Shown here piece by piece: positions 52,324 to 61,453 of a stretch of 64,000 nt of DNA (position 1 is the first letter of the stretch; every line of letters starts with the position of its first letter). Position numbers and translations under genes: made by a program. Below the pieces are notes generated by a model. It searched no databases. It saw nothing but the letters and a program-made list of their open reading frames with translations, and was not told where the DNA came from. The DNA comes from Nocardioides lijunqiniae (GTDB taxonomy: Bacteria; Actinomycetota; Actinomycetes; Propionibacteriales; Nocardioidaceae): assembly GCF_015024225.1 (NCBI RefSeq), contig NZ_JACJGM010000008.1, positions 1 to 64,000 on the forward strand. The letters run 5' to 3'.

Positions 52324-54674
52324 TGACGGCGACGACGAGCCCGGCGACCGCCACCCGGCCCGACGCGGCCGCGCTGCGGGAGATCTCCACCCGGGTGCTC
52401 TGGCTGGCGACGGCGATCGTCGACGCCGCCAACGCCGGGCGGCCCAACACCAGCGGCGTCAAGGTCGGGGGCCACCAGGCCTCCAGCGCCTCGATGGTCG
52501 ACGTGATGGTGTCGCTGTGGTTCGCCGAGCTGGACCACACCGACCGGGTGTCGGTGAAGCCGCACGCCTCGCCGGTGCTGCACGCGATCAACTACCTGCT
52601 CGGCGACCTCGACGAGTCCTACCTCCCCCGCCTGCGCGAGCTCGGGGGTCTGCAGAGCTACCCGAGCCGCCTCAAGGACCCCGACACCGTGGACTTCTCC
52701 ACGGGGTCGGTGGGCATCGGAGCCACCGCGCCCCTGTGGGCGGCGATGTCGCACCGCTACGTGCGCTCGCACTTCGACACCACGCCCGTGGCCGGCCGGT
52801 TCGTCAGCCTGATCGGCGACGCCGAGCTCGACGAGGGCGCGATCTGGGAGGCGGTCGCCGATCCGTCGACCGCCAAGCTGGGCGAGCTCCTGTGGATCGT
52901 GGACCTCAACCGGCAGTCGCTGGACCGCGTGGTGCCGGACGTGCAGATCGACCGGCTGCAGGGCATGTTCGCCGCGGCCGGCTGGCAGGTCGTCACCTTG
53001 AAGTGGGGACGCACCATCTCGGAGATCTTCGAGCGGGAGGGCGGAGCCGCTCTGCGCCGCCGCCTGGAGGCCATGCCCAACGAGGAGTACCAGCGCCTGC
53101 TGCGCGCCGACCTCGACGAGCTGGCCGACCGCGTCGTCGGCGAGGCACCCGACCCGGCCCTGGAGGCGCTGGTCCGCTCGATCCCCGACGCCGAGCTCGC
53201 GAGCGCCGTCCGCGACCTGGGCGGCCACGACCTGGGGCTCCTGCTGGACACCTACCGCGAGGTCGACGACCACCGCCCCACCGTCGTGTTCGCCTACACG
53301 GTCAAGGGCCGCGGGCTGCCCACCGAGGGCCACCCCGGCAACCACTCCGCGCTGCTGAGCGAGGAGCAGATGGGCTCGCTGGCCGCGGCCTGCGGCACCG
53401 ACCCTGCCGACCCGTGGCGCACCTTCGAGGCGACGACTCCCGCCGCCGAGCTCTGCCGACGACGCGCCGAGGAGCTGGCGCGTCCCCCCGTCGTCGCGGG
53501 CCCGGCCCTGGACATCCCGCGGACGTTCGGGCGCAGCTACCGCTCCACGATCTCCACCCAGGCCGCGTTCGGCCGGTTCCTCACCGACTTCGGCCGCGCG
53601 GCACCGGAGGCCGCGGCGCGGGTGGTCACCACCAGCCCCGACGTCGCGACCTCGACGAACGTCGGCGGCTGGATCAACAAGACCGGCGTGTGGTCGGTCG
53701 AGGACCGCCGCGACTGGTTCGCCGACGACGCCGAGCGGGTGCTGCGGTGGTCGGAGGTCTCCACCGGCCAGCACATCGAGCTCGGCATCGCCGAGGTCAA
53801 CCTCGTCGGCCTGCTCGGCGAGCTCGGCGCGACCTGGAGCCGCTGGGGCGAGCGGCTGATCCCGATCGCCACCATCTACGACCCGTTCGTGGCGCGCGCC
53901 CTGGAGCCCTGGTCCTACGGCATCTACGCCGGCGGCCAGTCGATCCTGGTCGGGACGCCCTCCGGCGTCACGCTCGCGCCCGAGGGCGGGGCGCACCAGT
54001 CGATCACCACGCCGTCCATCGGTCTCGAGCAGCCGGGCTGCGTCGCCTGGGAGCCGGCCTTCGCCCAGGACCTCGAGTGGTGCCTGCTCGAGGCCGCCCG
54101 CCACGTCGGCGTGCCGGCCGGCACGTCCGCCTACGTCCGTCTCACGACCCGACCCGTCGACCAACTCCTGGCGCGCGTTCCGGAGGACGCCACCGCCCTG
54201 GAGCGACGACGTCGCCACGCGGTGGCCGGCGGCTACCGGATCACCGACCTCGACCCGGCCACCGAGCAGGTGACGCTCGTGGGCGTGGGCGCGGTCATGC
54301 CCGAGGTGCTGGACGCCGCCGAGACCCTCGCGGACCGTGGGATCACGGCCGGCGTGGTGTGCCTGACCAGCCCCGACCTGGTCTACCGCTCCTTCCAGGC
54401 CCGCGGCGAGGTCGGCCGGACCGCTGCCAGCGGTCCGCCGCCGAGCGACATCGCGGACGCGCTCTTCCCGCGCGAGCACGGCACTCCGCTGGTCACCGTG
54501 CTCGACGGGCACCCGCACACGCTCGCGTTCCTCGCGGCGCTGCGCGGCGACCCCGTCCGATGCCTGGGGGTGCGCGAGTTCGGTCAGTCCAGCGACCTCG
54601 CGGACGCCTACGCCCTGCACGGCATCGACGCGGCCGCGATCGTCGACGCCGCGCTCGGCACGCTGGGTCGGTGA
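52323..54674 (+). CDS. Homodimeric 2-oxoacid dehydrogenase E1-like / transketolase-family protein
   Basis: A 783-residue thiamine diphosphate enzyme of the AceE-like homodimeric type. The ThDP/Mg motif begins at IGDAELDEGAIWEAV and ends with the Asn in VDLNRQSLD (about residues 163-200). KVGGHQASSASM near the N terminus and STGSVGIGATAPLWAAM match AceE-type proteins. A TK C-terminal domain closes the protein. It is shorter than actinobacterial AceE (about 900). Directly coupled to acdS, it may decarboxylate 2-oxobutyrate and pass the acyl group to an E2 encoded elsewhere. That substrate is inference. Confidence 0.85.
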   Translation: MTATTSPATATRPDAAALREISTRVLWLATAIVDAANAGRPNTSGVKVGGHQASSASMVDVMVSLWFAELDHTDRVSVKPHASPVLHAINYLLGDLDESYLPRLRELGGLQSYPSRLKDPDTVDFSTGSVGIGATAPLWAAMSHRYVRSHFDTTPVAGRFVSLIGDAELDEGAIWEAVADPSTAKLGELLWIVDLNRQSLDRVVPDVQIDRLQGMFAAAGWQVVTLKWGRTISEIFEREGGAALRRRLEAMPNEEYQRLLRADLDELADRVVGEAPDPALEALVRSIPDAELASAVRDLGGHDLGLLLDTYREVDDHRPTVVFAYTVKGRGLPTEGHPGNHSALLSEEQMGSLAAACGTDPADPWRTFEATTPAAELCRRRAEELARPPVVAGPALDIPRTFGRSYRSTISTQAAFGRFLTDFGRAAPEAAARVVTTSPDVATSTNVGGWINKTGVWSVEDRRDWFADDAERVLRWSEVSTGQHIELGIAEVNLVGLLGELGATWSRWGERLIPIATIYDPFVARALEPWSYGIYAGGQSILVGTPSGVTLAPEGGAHQSITTPSIGLEQPGCVAWEPAFAQDLEWCLLEAARHVGVPAGTSAYVRLTTRPVDQLLARVPEDATALERRRRHAVAGGYRITDLDPATEQVTLVGVGAVMPEVLDAAETLADRGITAGVVCLTSPDLVYRSFQARGEVGRTAASGPPPSDIADALFPREHGTPLVTVLDGHPHTLAFLAALRGDPVRCLGVREFGQSSDLADAYALHGIDAAAIVDAALGTLGR

Positions 54675-54710
54675 CCTAGCGTCTCCCCCACCGAGCGCGA
54701 GGAGACGGTG

Positions 54711-55541
54711 ATGTTCGACTACGACGCGGAGCTGAGCCGCTACCAGGACCGGCTGCGTGCCGCCGCGGGCGTGCAGCCGGACGACCACGTGCTCGACATC
54801 GGCTGCGGCACCGGGCTCACCACCCGGGACGCCGCGAGGTCGGCGCCCTCGGGCGGCGCGCTGGGCGTGGACCTGTCGGTCCCGATGCTCGAGGAGGCTC
54901 GCCGGCTGGCCGCCGACGAGGGGGTGGCCAACGTGCACTTCGAGCAGGCCGACGTGCAGGTGCACCCCTTCGCCGCCGAGGGCTTCAGCCTGGCGATCAG
55001 CCGGTTCGGCACGATGTTCTTCGACGACCCCCTCGCGGCGTTCAGCAACGTCGCGCGGTCGCTGCGGCCGGGGTCACGTCTGGTGCAGCTCGTCTGGGCC
55101 GCCTACGAGGACCAGGAGTGGTCGGGAGCCGTCCGGCGGGCGCTCGCGGGCTCCGACCCGCTGCCGGAGCCGGCGGGGCTGACCCGGGCGGCGTTCTCGC
55201 TGGCCGACCCGGCCGTCACGACGGGGCTCCTCGAGGCCGCGGGGCTCACCTCGGTCGAGCTGACCGACGTGCGCGAGCCCGTCCACTACGGCGCCGATGC
55301 CGACGCCGCGCTCGAGGCCCTCTCCCAGCTCGGGATGACCCGCGACCTCGTCGCCGACAAGGGCGAGGCGGAGCAGGCTCGCGCCCTCGACCGGCTGCGC
55401 GACGTGCTGGAGGCCCACGACACGGGCGAGGGCGTGTGGTTCGACGCCCGCGCCTGGCTGGTGACGGCCGTCCGCCCCGGGCCCGTGGCGCGCGTCCAGG
55501 CTCCCTGGACTCCCCCGGGAGGTCGGCCGATACTGCCGTGA
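54711..55541 (+). CDS. SAM-dependent methyltransferase, class I
   Basis: A 276-residue methyltransferase. Motif I is VLDIGCGTGLTT (about 26-37), the acidic loop is GVDLSVPMLEEAR, then FEQADVQVHPF and the FSLAISRFGTMFFDDP motif. The methyl acceptor cannot be predicted. ATG 54711 follows an in-frame GTG at 54708. Its stop overlaps the amidohydrolase ATG as TGATG, so the two form one unit. Confidence 0.88.
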   Translation: MFDYDAELSRYQDRLRAAAGVQPDDHVLDIGCGTGLTTRDAARSAPSGGALGVDLSVPMLEEARRLAADEGVANVHFEQADVQVHPFAAEGFSLAISRFGTMFFDDPLAAFSNVARSLRPGSRLVQLVWAAYEDQEWSGAVRRALAGSDPLPEPAGLTRAAFSLADPAVTTGLLEAAGLTSVELTDVREPVHYGADADAALEALSQLGMTRDLVADKGEAEQARALDRLRDVLEAHDTGEGVWFDARAWLVTAVRPGPVARVQAPWTPPGGRPILP

Positions 55542-56878
55542 TGACGTCGGGAACAACCGTGGCCGAGCCGGTCGCCATCACCCATGCCACCCTCCTCCCC
55601 GGTGACCTCGCGGGCAGCGTCAGGCCCCGCACCACGGTCCTGGTCGACGCGCACGGCCTGATCAGCGCCGTCGGCCCGACCGATGAGATCGACGTGCCCC
55701 CCGGGACGAGGACGATCGATGCGACGCACCGGTTCGTGCTCCCCGGGCTCATCAATGCGCACGCCCACCTGTTCTCCGACGGCCGACCGCTGCCGGCGTT
55801 CCTGGTGAGCCCCCGGGTCGAGCGGCTGGCGCTCGCCTTCCTGCATAGCGCCCTGGGTCGTCGCTACCTGAGGGGCCGCACCAAGAGCGCGGCCATCACC
55901 CAGATGAACACCGGCGTCACGACGATCCGAAGCGTCGGCGACCCCGGCTACGAGGTGGTCGAGGTCGGTGGGGCCATCGAGCGCGGGCAGTACCTCGGTC
56001 CACGACTGATCGCGTCGGGCCCGCTCCTGGCCATCCCCGGGGGCCACGGAGCCCCCCAGATCGCACTCACGGCGACCGACGCCGAGTCGACCCGGACGAA
56101 CGTGCGTCGCAACCTGCAGCACGGCGTGAAGGCGATCAAGATCTCGGCCACGGCAGGGGTCACCGACGCCAAGGAGATCGGCTACGCCGGCCGGCCCGAG
56201 ATGAGCGAGGCGAACATGCGCATCATCTGCCACGAGGCCCACGAGGCCGGGGTCCTGGTCGCGGCGCACGCCCAGAGCGGGGAGGGGATCGTGTCCGCGC
56301 TGCGCGCCGGGGTGGACACCATCGAGCACGGAGCGGAGCTCTCGGACGAGGCGATCGCCCTCTTCCAGCACAACCCGGAGTCGCTGCGCGGCTTCTCCGC
56401 GCTGATCCCCACCCTGATGGCCTGCCTGCCCCTGGTGAAGCTCGACCGGAGCATCACCGGTGCCAACCCGGTGGCTCGGGCCAACGCAGAGTGGGTCCTC
56501 GACGGCATGCTCCGGGGCATCCGCCAGTGCCTCGACAACGACATCCCGCTCGGCATGGGGACCGACTCCGCGCTCACGTTCGTCACCCACTACAACACCT
56601 GGCGAGAGCTGGACTTCCTGATCCGCTACGGCGGTCTGTCGCCAGCCCGCGCGCTCCATGCCGCGACCCAGGGCAACGCCCACATCCTCGGCATCGAGCA
56701 GGTCACGGGTGCGATCGAGGAGGGACGTGCCGCCGACCTCCTGATCACCGACGCCGATCCGCTCGACGACATCAGGGCGCTCGCCCGTCCCTCGGCGGTC
56801 CTCGTGCGCGGTCGGGTGATCGACAGTCCCGTCGTCGAGGAGTTCCCCGAGATCGACCGGCTCCTCGACGACTTCTGA
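55541..56878 (+). CDS. Amidohydrolase (imidazolonepropionase-like)
   Basis: A 445-residue amidohydrolase-superfamily enzyme with the HAHLF metal motif (about 70-74, after VLPGLIN), KAIKISATAGV holding the bridging lysine, HEAHEAGVLVAAHAQSG and DTIEHGAEL as His ligands, and GTDSALTF with the catalytic Asp. It resembles prolidase/imidazolonepropionase-like hydrolases. The substrate is unknown. It is coupled to the methyltransferase gene. Confidence 0.85.
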   Translation: MTSGTTVAEPVAITHATLLPGDLAGSVRPRTTVLVDAHGLISAVGPTDEIDVPPGTRTIDATHRFVLPGLINAHAHLFSDGRPLPAFLVSPRVERLALAFLHSALGRRYLRGRTKSAAITQMNTGVTTIRSVGDPGYEVVEVGGAIERGQYLGPRLIASGPLLAIPGGHGAPQIALTATDAESTRTNVRRNLQHGVKAIKISATAGVTDAKEIGYAGRPEMSEANMRIICHEAHEAGVLVAAHAQSGEGIVSALRAGVDTIEHGAELSDEAIALFQHNPESLRGFSALIPTLMACLPLVKLDRSITGANPVARANAEWVLDGMLRGIRQCLDNDIPLGMGTDSALTFVTHYNTWRELDFLIRYGGLSPARALHAATQGNAHILGIEQVTGAIEEGRAADLLITDADPLDDIRALARPSAVLVRGRVIDSPVVEEFPEIDRLLDDF

Positions 56879-57024
56879 GCGCCGGCCGTCGCCAGGCCGT
56901 CGCACCGTCCGGTGCTCGCTCGCTGCACTAGCACATCGTCCTTCCCGAAAGCGAATCGGGGGGTGTAGCGTGCGGAGGCATCGGCCGGGGCGACGCCCTC
57001 GCGGCCGGAGGAAGGGAGCTCGCG

Positions 57025-57591
57025 GTGGCGCAGGCACTCCTGTCCCGCAACTGGCAGTACCTGGCGCTGCGCGGCGTCGTGGGCATCGTCTTCGGCGTCG
57101 TCGCCATGGCGGCTCCGCTCGAGACGGTCCTGGCACTCGCGCTGCTGTGGGGCCTCTGGGCCCTCGTCGACGGAGCGGGAGCCATCGCGCAGGCGTTCAA
57201 GGCCCGGCAGCCGGCGCCGCGATGGACGCTCGTCCTGACGGGCCTGGTGTCCTTCACCGCGGCCTTCCTGGCGATCGTCCGGCCCGGACTCACCGCGGTC
57301 GGCCTCACCTGGATCCTCGGCATCTGGCTGGTGGCACGCGGCGCGCTCGAGGTGGCCCTCGCGGCCGTCGACGACCGCGACTCGCGCTGGGGACTGGCAG
57401 CGAGCGGCGTGATCGACATCGTCCTCGGCGTCCTGTTCATGGCCAACCCCGGGCGGGCTGCGGTGAGCATCGCCCTGGTGCTCGGCCTCACGGCCCTGGT
57501 CTGGGGCATCGTGCTGTGCGGGCTCGCCGTCTGGGTGCGGCGCACGCCGGCGACGCACCGCGCCGAGGCCCGCGATCCGATGCCGACCTGA
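57025..57591 (+). CDS. HdeD family (DUF308) membrane protein
   Basis: A 188-residue membrane protein from GTG 57025 with six predicted transmembrane helices arranged as repeated pairs, e.g. GIVFGVVAMAAPLETVLALA and GVIDIVLGVLFMANPGRA. The repeated GxxxGxxxxxxP pattern fits DUF308/HdeD, linked to acid resistance in E. coli. Function in actinobacteria is not known. It is followed by the alpha/beta hydrolase-type gene 9 bp downstream. Confidence 0.82.
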   Translation: MAQALLSRNWQYLALRGVVGIVFGVVAMAAPLETVLALALLWGLWALVDGAGAIAQAFKARQPAPRWTLVLTGLVSFTAAFLAIVRPGLTAVGLTWILGIWLVARGALEVALAAVDDRDSRWGLAASGVIDIVLGVLFMANPGRAAVSIALVLGLTALVWGIVLCGLAVWVRRTPATHRAEARDPMPT

Positions 57592-57600
57592 CGCGTAGCC

Positions 57601-59340
57601 GTGACCAGCCTGGGCGAGGAGACGCCGGACACCAGCAGCGCGTCGACGGGGCGCGTGGTGCCGCCCTCGCCGCAACCGAGCGCTCGGCCCCTCGCGCTCT
57701 CGGCCCGCGCCGCGTTCCTTCGCCGCCACCTCCACCTGCTGCCGTCGGGGATCGCGTGCGCGCTCGGCTTCGTGTGGCTCTCGCTGACCCCCTCGCTGCT
57801 GCCCCGGCCGCCGCTGTTCCAAGGTCTCGTCAGCGGGTTCGCCGCCGCGGCGGGATACGGCGTCGGAGTCCTCGCCTCCTGGTGCTGGAGCGCGCTGCGC
57901 GACCGCCCCCGTCGGGCCTGGCCTCGCCCCGCGCACCTGATGCTGCTGGTGGGCGGCGTGGTGCTCAGCGTCTGCGCGCTGCTGCTGGGGGCACACTGGC
58001 AGAACGGCGCTCACCGGCTCGCCGAGAGCCAGGCGACCCCCGTGACCTACGTGCTGCTCGTGCCCCCGGTCGCGACGCTCGTGGCACTGCTGGTCCTGGC
58101 GACCGCTCGGGGGATCCGCGCGGCCACCAGGCGCCTCATCGCCTTGCTGCAGCGCTGGACGGGGCCCCGCGCAGCGCGCGCCATCGGGGTGCTCACGGTC
58201 GTTCTCGTCACCGTCACGACGGCCAGCGGCGTCCTGGCGGAGGCAGCCCTGGGCGCCCTCGATCGCTCCTTCGCCGTGCGCGACCTCACCACTCCCGGCT
58301 GGGCCGAGCAGCCCCGGTCCCCTGCCCGGTCGGGCAGCGAGGACTCTCTCGTGCCCTGGGACTCGATGGGCCGCGAGGGACGCGTGTTCGTCGCCGGGGG
58401 CCCGACGCCCGATGACATCGAGGAGGTCACGGGGGCTCCGGCGATGGAGCCGATCCGAGCGTACGCCGGACTCGGGAGCGCCGACGACGCCGAGGCCCGC
58501 GCGGCGCTCGCCGTGGAGGACCTCGAGCGAGCGGGCGGGTTCGACCGAGAGCACCTGCTGGTCGTGACCACGACCGGAACCGGCTGGGTGGAGCCCAGCG
58601 CGGCGTCCGGGTTCGAGTTCGTGGCAGGCGGCGACTCCGCGATCGTGTCGATGCAGTACTCCCACCTGCCCTCCTGGGTCTCCTTCATGGTCGACGCCCG
58701 CCGTGCTCGCGAGGCCGGTCGCTCGCTCTTCGACGCCGTCTACCGCCGGTGGACAGAGCTCCCGGCGGCCGATCGACCCGACCTGTACGTCTTCGGCGAG
58801 AGCCTCGGATCGTTCGGGGCGGAGGAGGCGTTCAGCGGCGAGTTCGACCTGGCCAACCGCACCACGGGGGCGCTCTTCGTCGGCCCACCCAACTTCAACG
58901 AGCTCTGGAGCGAGCTGGTGGAGGAGCGGGACCCCGGCTCCCCGGAGATCGAGCCGGTGTACCGGGACGGGCGCACGATCCGCCTCACGACGCGCGCGAG
59001 CAGCCCGCCGCCTAGCGGCCGCCCGTGGGAGGGGAGCCGGGTGCTGTACCTCCAGCACGCGTCGGACCCCGTCACCTGGTGGAGTCCGGACCTGCTGCTC
59101 CAGCGTCCTGACTGGCTCGAGGAGCAGCGCGGCGCGGACGTTCCCGGCAGCATGCACTGGGCGCCCCTGGTCACCTTCTTCCAGGTCTCCGCCGACCTGG
59201 CCATGGCCTTCTCGACCGAGCCCGGACACGGCCACAACTTCTCGGGGGAGCATGCCGCCGCGTGGGTCCAGCTCCTGCAACCGGCCGGCTGGACCGAGGA
59301 CATGACCGACGAGCTGCGCCAGATGCTCCGACGCCCGTGA
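57601..59340 (+). CDS. Membrane alpha/beta-hydrolase-domain protein
   Basis: A 579-residue protein from GTG 57601. The N-terminal half has four to five transmembrane segments (LPSGIACALGFVWLSLTPSLL, LMLLVGGVVLSVCALLLGA, VLLVPPVATLVALLVLA). The C-terminal half is an alpha/beta-hydrolase domain of the former DUF2319 type, with the nucleophile elbow FGESLGSFGAEEA and a late His in GHGHNFSGEH. The RVFVAGGPTP and YAGLGSADDAEARA segments are typical. Probably a lipase/esterase acting at the membrane; substrate unknown. Confidence 0.82.
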   Translation: MTSLGEETPDTSSASTGRVVPPSPQPSARPLALSARAAFLRRHLHLLPSGIACALGFVWLSLTPSLLPRPPLFQGLVSGFAAAAGYGVGVLASWCWSALRDRPRRAWPRPAHLMLLVGGVVLSVCALLLGAHWQNGAHRLAESQATPVTYVLLVPPVATLVALLVLATARGIRAATRRLIALLQRWTGPRAARAIGVLTVVLVTVTTASGVLAEAALGALDRSFAVRDLTTPGWAEQPRSPARSGSEDSLVPWDSMGREGRVFVAGGPTPDDIEEVTGAPAMEPIRAYAGLGSADDAEARAALAVEDLERAGGFDREHLLVVTTTGTGWVEPSAASGFEFVAGGDSAIVSMQYSHLPSWVSFMVDARRAREAGRSLFDAVYRRWTELPAADRPDLYVFGESLGSFGAEEAFSGEFDLANRTTGALFVGPPNFNELWSELVEERDPGSPEIEPVYRDGRTIRLTTRASSPPPSGRPWEGSRVLYLQHASDPVTWWSPDLLLQRPDWLEEQRGADVPGSMHWAPLVTFFQVSADLAMAFSTEPGHGHNFSGEHAAAWVQLLQPAGWTEDMTDELRQMLRRP

Positions 59341-59382
59341 CGCCCCTGCACCCACCCCTGCCTCCCCGTGGGTCCCGCAGCG

Positions 59383-59799
59383 TCACTCGATCGTGAGCTC
59401 GTCCGCGCCCGGACCGGCGCCGGAGCCCTCCACCGCCACCGTCAGCGGCACCCGACGCACCTTCACCCGGAACTTGCCGGTGCGCCCTGGCTCGACGGTG
59501 AGGTGGCGTGGTCGTGCCTTGCCGTCGCCCGACGGTCGCACGGTCAGCTCGTAGGTGTCCCGCAACCGACCGACGTTGCTCACGGAGAGGATGACGACGC
59601 TCCCGGGCTCTGCGGTCGACGGCCCGTTCAGCCGGGCGGAGAACTCGGCGGTGGGACGGCTGCCGCGTCGCGGCGACTCACTCGCGGACGGCGAGCCCCC
59701 GGAGTCGGTGCTGTCCTCGCCGCAGGCGACGAGGCACCCGGCCGACGCGAGGACCATGGCGCCGCAGGACGTCCTGGCAACGAAGGACTTGGTCGTCAC
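59383..59799 (-). CDS. Small lipoprotein of unknown function
   Basis: A 138-residue exported lipoprotein. The signal segment ends in the lipobox LVAC (C26), then a Ser/Gly-rich linker. The C-terminal domain (SVVILSVSNVGRLRDTYELTV and EPGRTGKFRVKV) looks like an immunoglobulin-like beta sandwich. No family assigned. It is convergent with the hydrolase gene and lies 89 bp upstream of the next gene's stop. Confidence 0.65.
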   Translation of the reverse strand: MTTKSFVARTSCGAMVLASAGCLVACGEDSTDSGGSPSASESPRRGSRPTAEFSARLNGPSTAEPGSVVILSVSNVGRLRDTYELTVRPSGDGKARPRHLTVEPGRTGKFRVKVRRVPLTVAVEGSGAGPGADELTIE

Positions 59800-59888
59800 G
59801 GGCTTCTCCCCTGAGAGCTGGTCCCCCCGCGGTGCGAACGCCCCTCAGCCACCCGAGCATAGCGCGCAACCACCTCCTCGTGAGGACC

Positions 59889-61358
59889 TCAGGCGCGGAC
59901 CGGCCTTCCCGGGTACGCCGACGTGTCGAGCTCGCCGTCGCGGATGACGAGCCGCCCGTCGACGAGCAGGTGGCGCACACCCTCGGAGGTCAGCGTCGGG
60001 TCGGAGTACGTCGCCCGGTCCGTGACCCGCTCGGGGTCGAGCACCACCAGGTCGGCGTCGGCGCCGACCGCGAGGCGGCCCTTGCCGTGCACGGCGTCGG
60101 TGGTCTCGCCGAGCACCTGGGCGGGCAGGTAGGAGCAGCGACGGAACGCCTCCGGCCAGCTCCACGAGCCGTGCTCGCGCACCATCATCCGCAGCGCGCG
60201 CAGGAACGTGCCCGCGGTGCGCGGGTGCGTCGAGCCGCCCGGAGGCAGCGGCCACTCGCGGGTCTCGTGGGTGCCGTCGGGCCAGGAGACGGGCATGGCG
60301 TCGCTGGCGACCATCGCGTCCGGGTGCTCCATCGAGCGGCGCAGGACGGCCAGGTCGCGCGGGTCCGTCTCGTCGAGGAACTCGATGATGCACGGCTCCC
60401 CCGGCGAGGTCGCGCGCAGCTCGAGCAGGCGTCGCTCGTCGCGGATCCGCTCGCCGGTGCCGACCATGACGATGTTGGCGGGTCCGATGTCCCAGCGCCC
60501 CAGCAGCGACGGCTCCAGGAAAGCCGCGCCGACGGCGGTGCTGCCGGCGCCGTAGGGATAGGCCTCGACGGTGACCCGCGAGCCCTCGGCGCGGGAGCGC
60601 TCGAGCATGGCCAGCACCCGGTCGACGTGGCGGCGCGAGGTGCTGTTGACGTGGCAGTGGTGCATAGCGGCGCCCGTCTCGGCGGCCGCCCGCACGACCT
60701 CCTCGGAGCCGTCGATCGGCGTCGTCGGGTCGGCCTCGACGAGCTCGCGCACGTGCGTGTACGTCGGGACGCCCGCGGCCGCAGCCAGGCGGGCGACCGC
60801 GACGTACTCCGCCGGGTCGATCCTCGGGGCGTAGCCCAGCAGCACGCCGATGCCGAGCGCGCCCTCGCCGATCTCGCGCTCCATCAGGCCCAGGCTGTCG
60901 GCGAGCTCGCGCGGGCTCGACGACCGCTGCCAGCCGGGGTTGCCCAGGACCGCCAGGCTGCTCTCGAGCGTCGCGTCCGGCTGGATCCCCAGCAGGACCT
61001 GCGCGCGGGCCCCGGCCCAGGAGGCGGCGAAGCCGTAGTGGAGCGGGCGTCCCTCGGCGGCGGCCTCGGCGTAGGCCCTCGCAACCGGCATCAGGCCGGC
61101 CTCGAGGTCGAGCGCCGTCGTCACGCCGTCGAAGGCCTGCAGCCGCTGGCCCGCGACCGAGTGCACGTGGCTGTGCAGGTCGATGAAGCCCGGCCCGACG
61201 ACCAGGCCCGCCACGTCGAGCACGACGGCGCCCTCGGGCGGCTGCAGGTCGCCGAGCGCGGCCACCCGGCCGTCCTGGACCAGCACGTCCTGGACGGTCG
61301 CCGTGGCGGCCTCGGGGTCGACGACGGTGCCACCGGTCAGCAGGACGGGGGTGCTCAT
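59889..61358 (-). CDS. D-aminoacylase-like amidohydrolase
   Basis: A 489-residue amidohydrolase-superfamily enzyme. HSHVHS follows GPGFIDL, YTHVRELVEADP and HHCHVNS hold the metal His ligands, and ASDAMPVSWPDG carries the terminal Asp. RLAVGADADLVVLDPERVT closes the beta-sandwich domain. It resembles N-acyl-D-amino-acid deacylases and is only distantly similar to the one at 21332. It is read in the same direction as the saccharopine dehydrogenase gene, 95 bp downstream of it. Confidence 0.8.
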   Translation of the reverse strand: MSTPVLLTGGTVVDPEAATATVQDVLVQDGRVAALGDLQPPEGAVVLDVAGLVVGPGFIDLHSHVHSVAGQRLQAFDGVTTALDLEAGLMPVARAYAEAAAEGRPLHYGFAASWAGARAQVLLGIQPDATLESSLAVLGNPGWQRSSSPRELADSLGLMEREIGEGALGIGVLLGYAPRIDPAEYVAVARLAAAAGVPTYTHVRELVEADPTTPIDGSEEVVRAAAETGAAMHHCHVNSTSRRHVDRVLAMLERSRAEGSRVTVEAYPYGAGSTAVGAAFLEPSLLGRWDIGPANIVMVGTGERIRDERRLLELRATSPGEPCIIEFLDETDPRDLAVLRRSMEHPDAMVASDAMPVSWPDGTHETREWPLPPGGSTHPRTAGTFLRALRMMVREHGSWSWPEAFRRCSYLPAQVLGETTDAVHGKGRLAVGADADLVVLDPERVTDRATYSDPTLTSEGVRHLLVDGRLVIRDGELDTSAYPGRPVRA

Positions 61359-61453
61359 CGCACCAACCTAGGTCCGGCGCGTGGGGCGTCGCTCGGGCCG
61401 GTCGGACGAACGAGCGGGCGCGGCTCTGTCGCCACGGACAGCCCCGCGGCGGC

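Noticed and set aside
52269..54965. Long minus-strand open frame opposite the E1-like gene
   Set aside because: High-GC antisense shadow with Val/Gly/Arg/His-biased composition and no motif; the plus frame has clear ThDP enzyme motifs.
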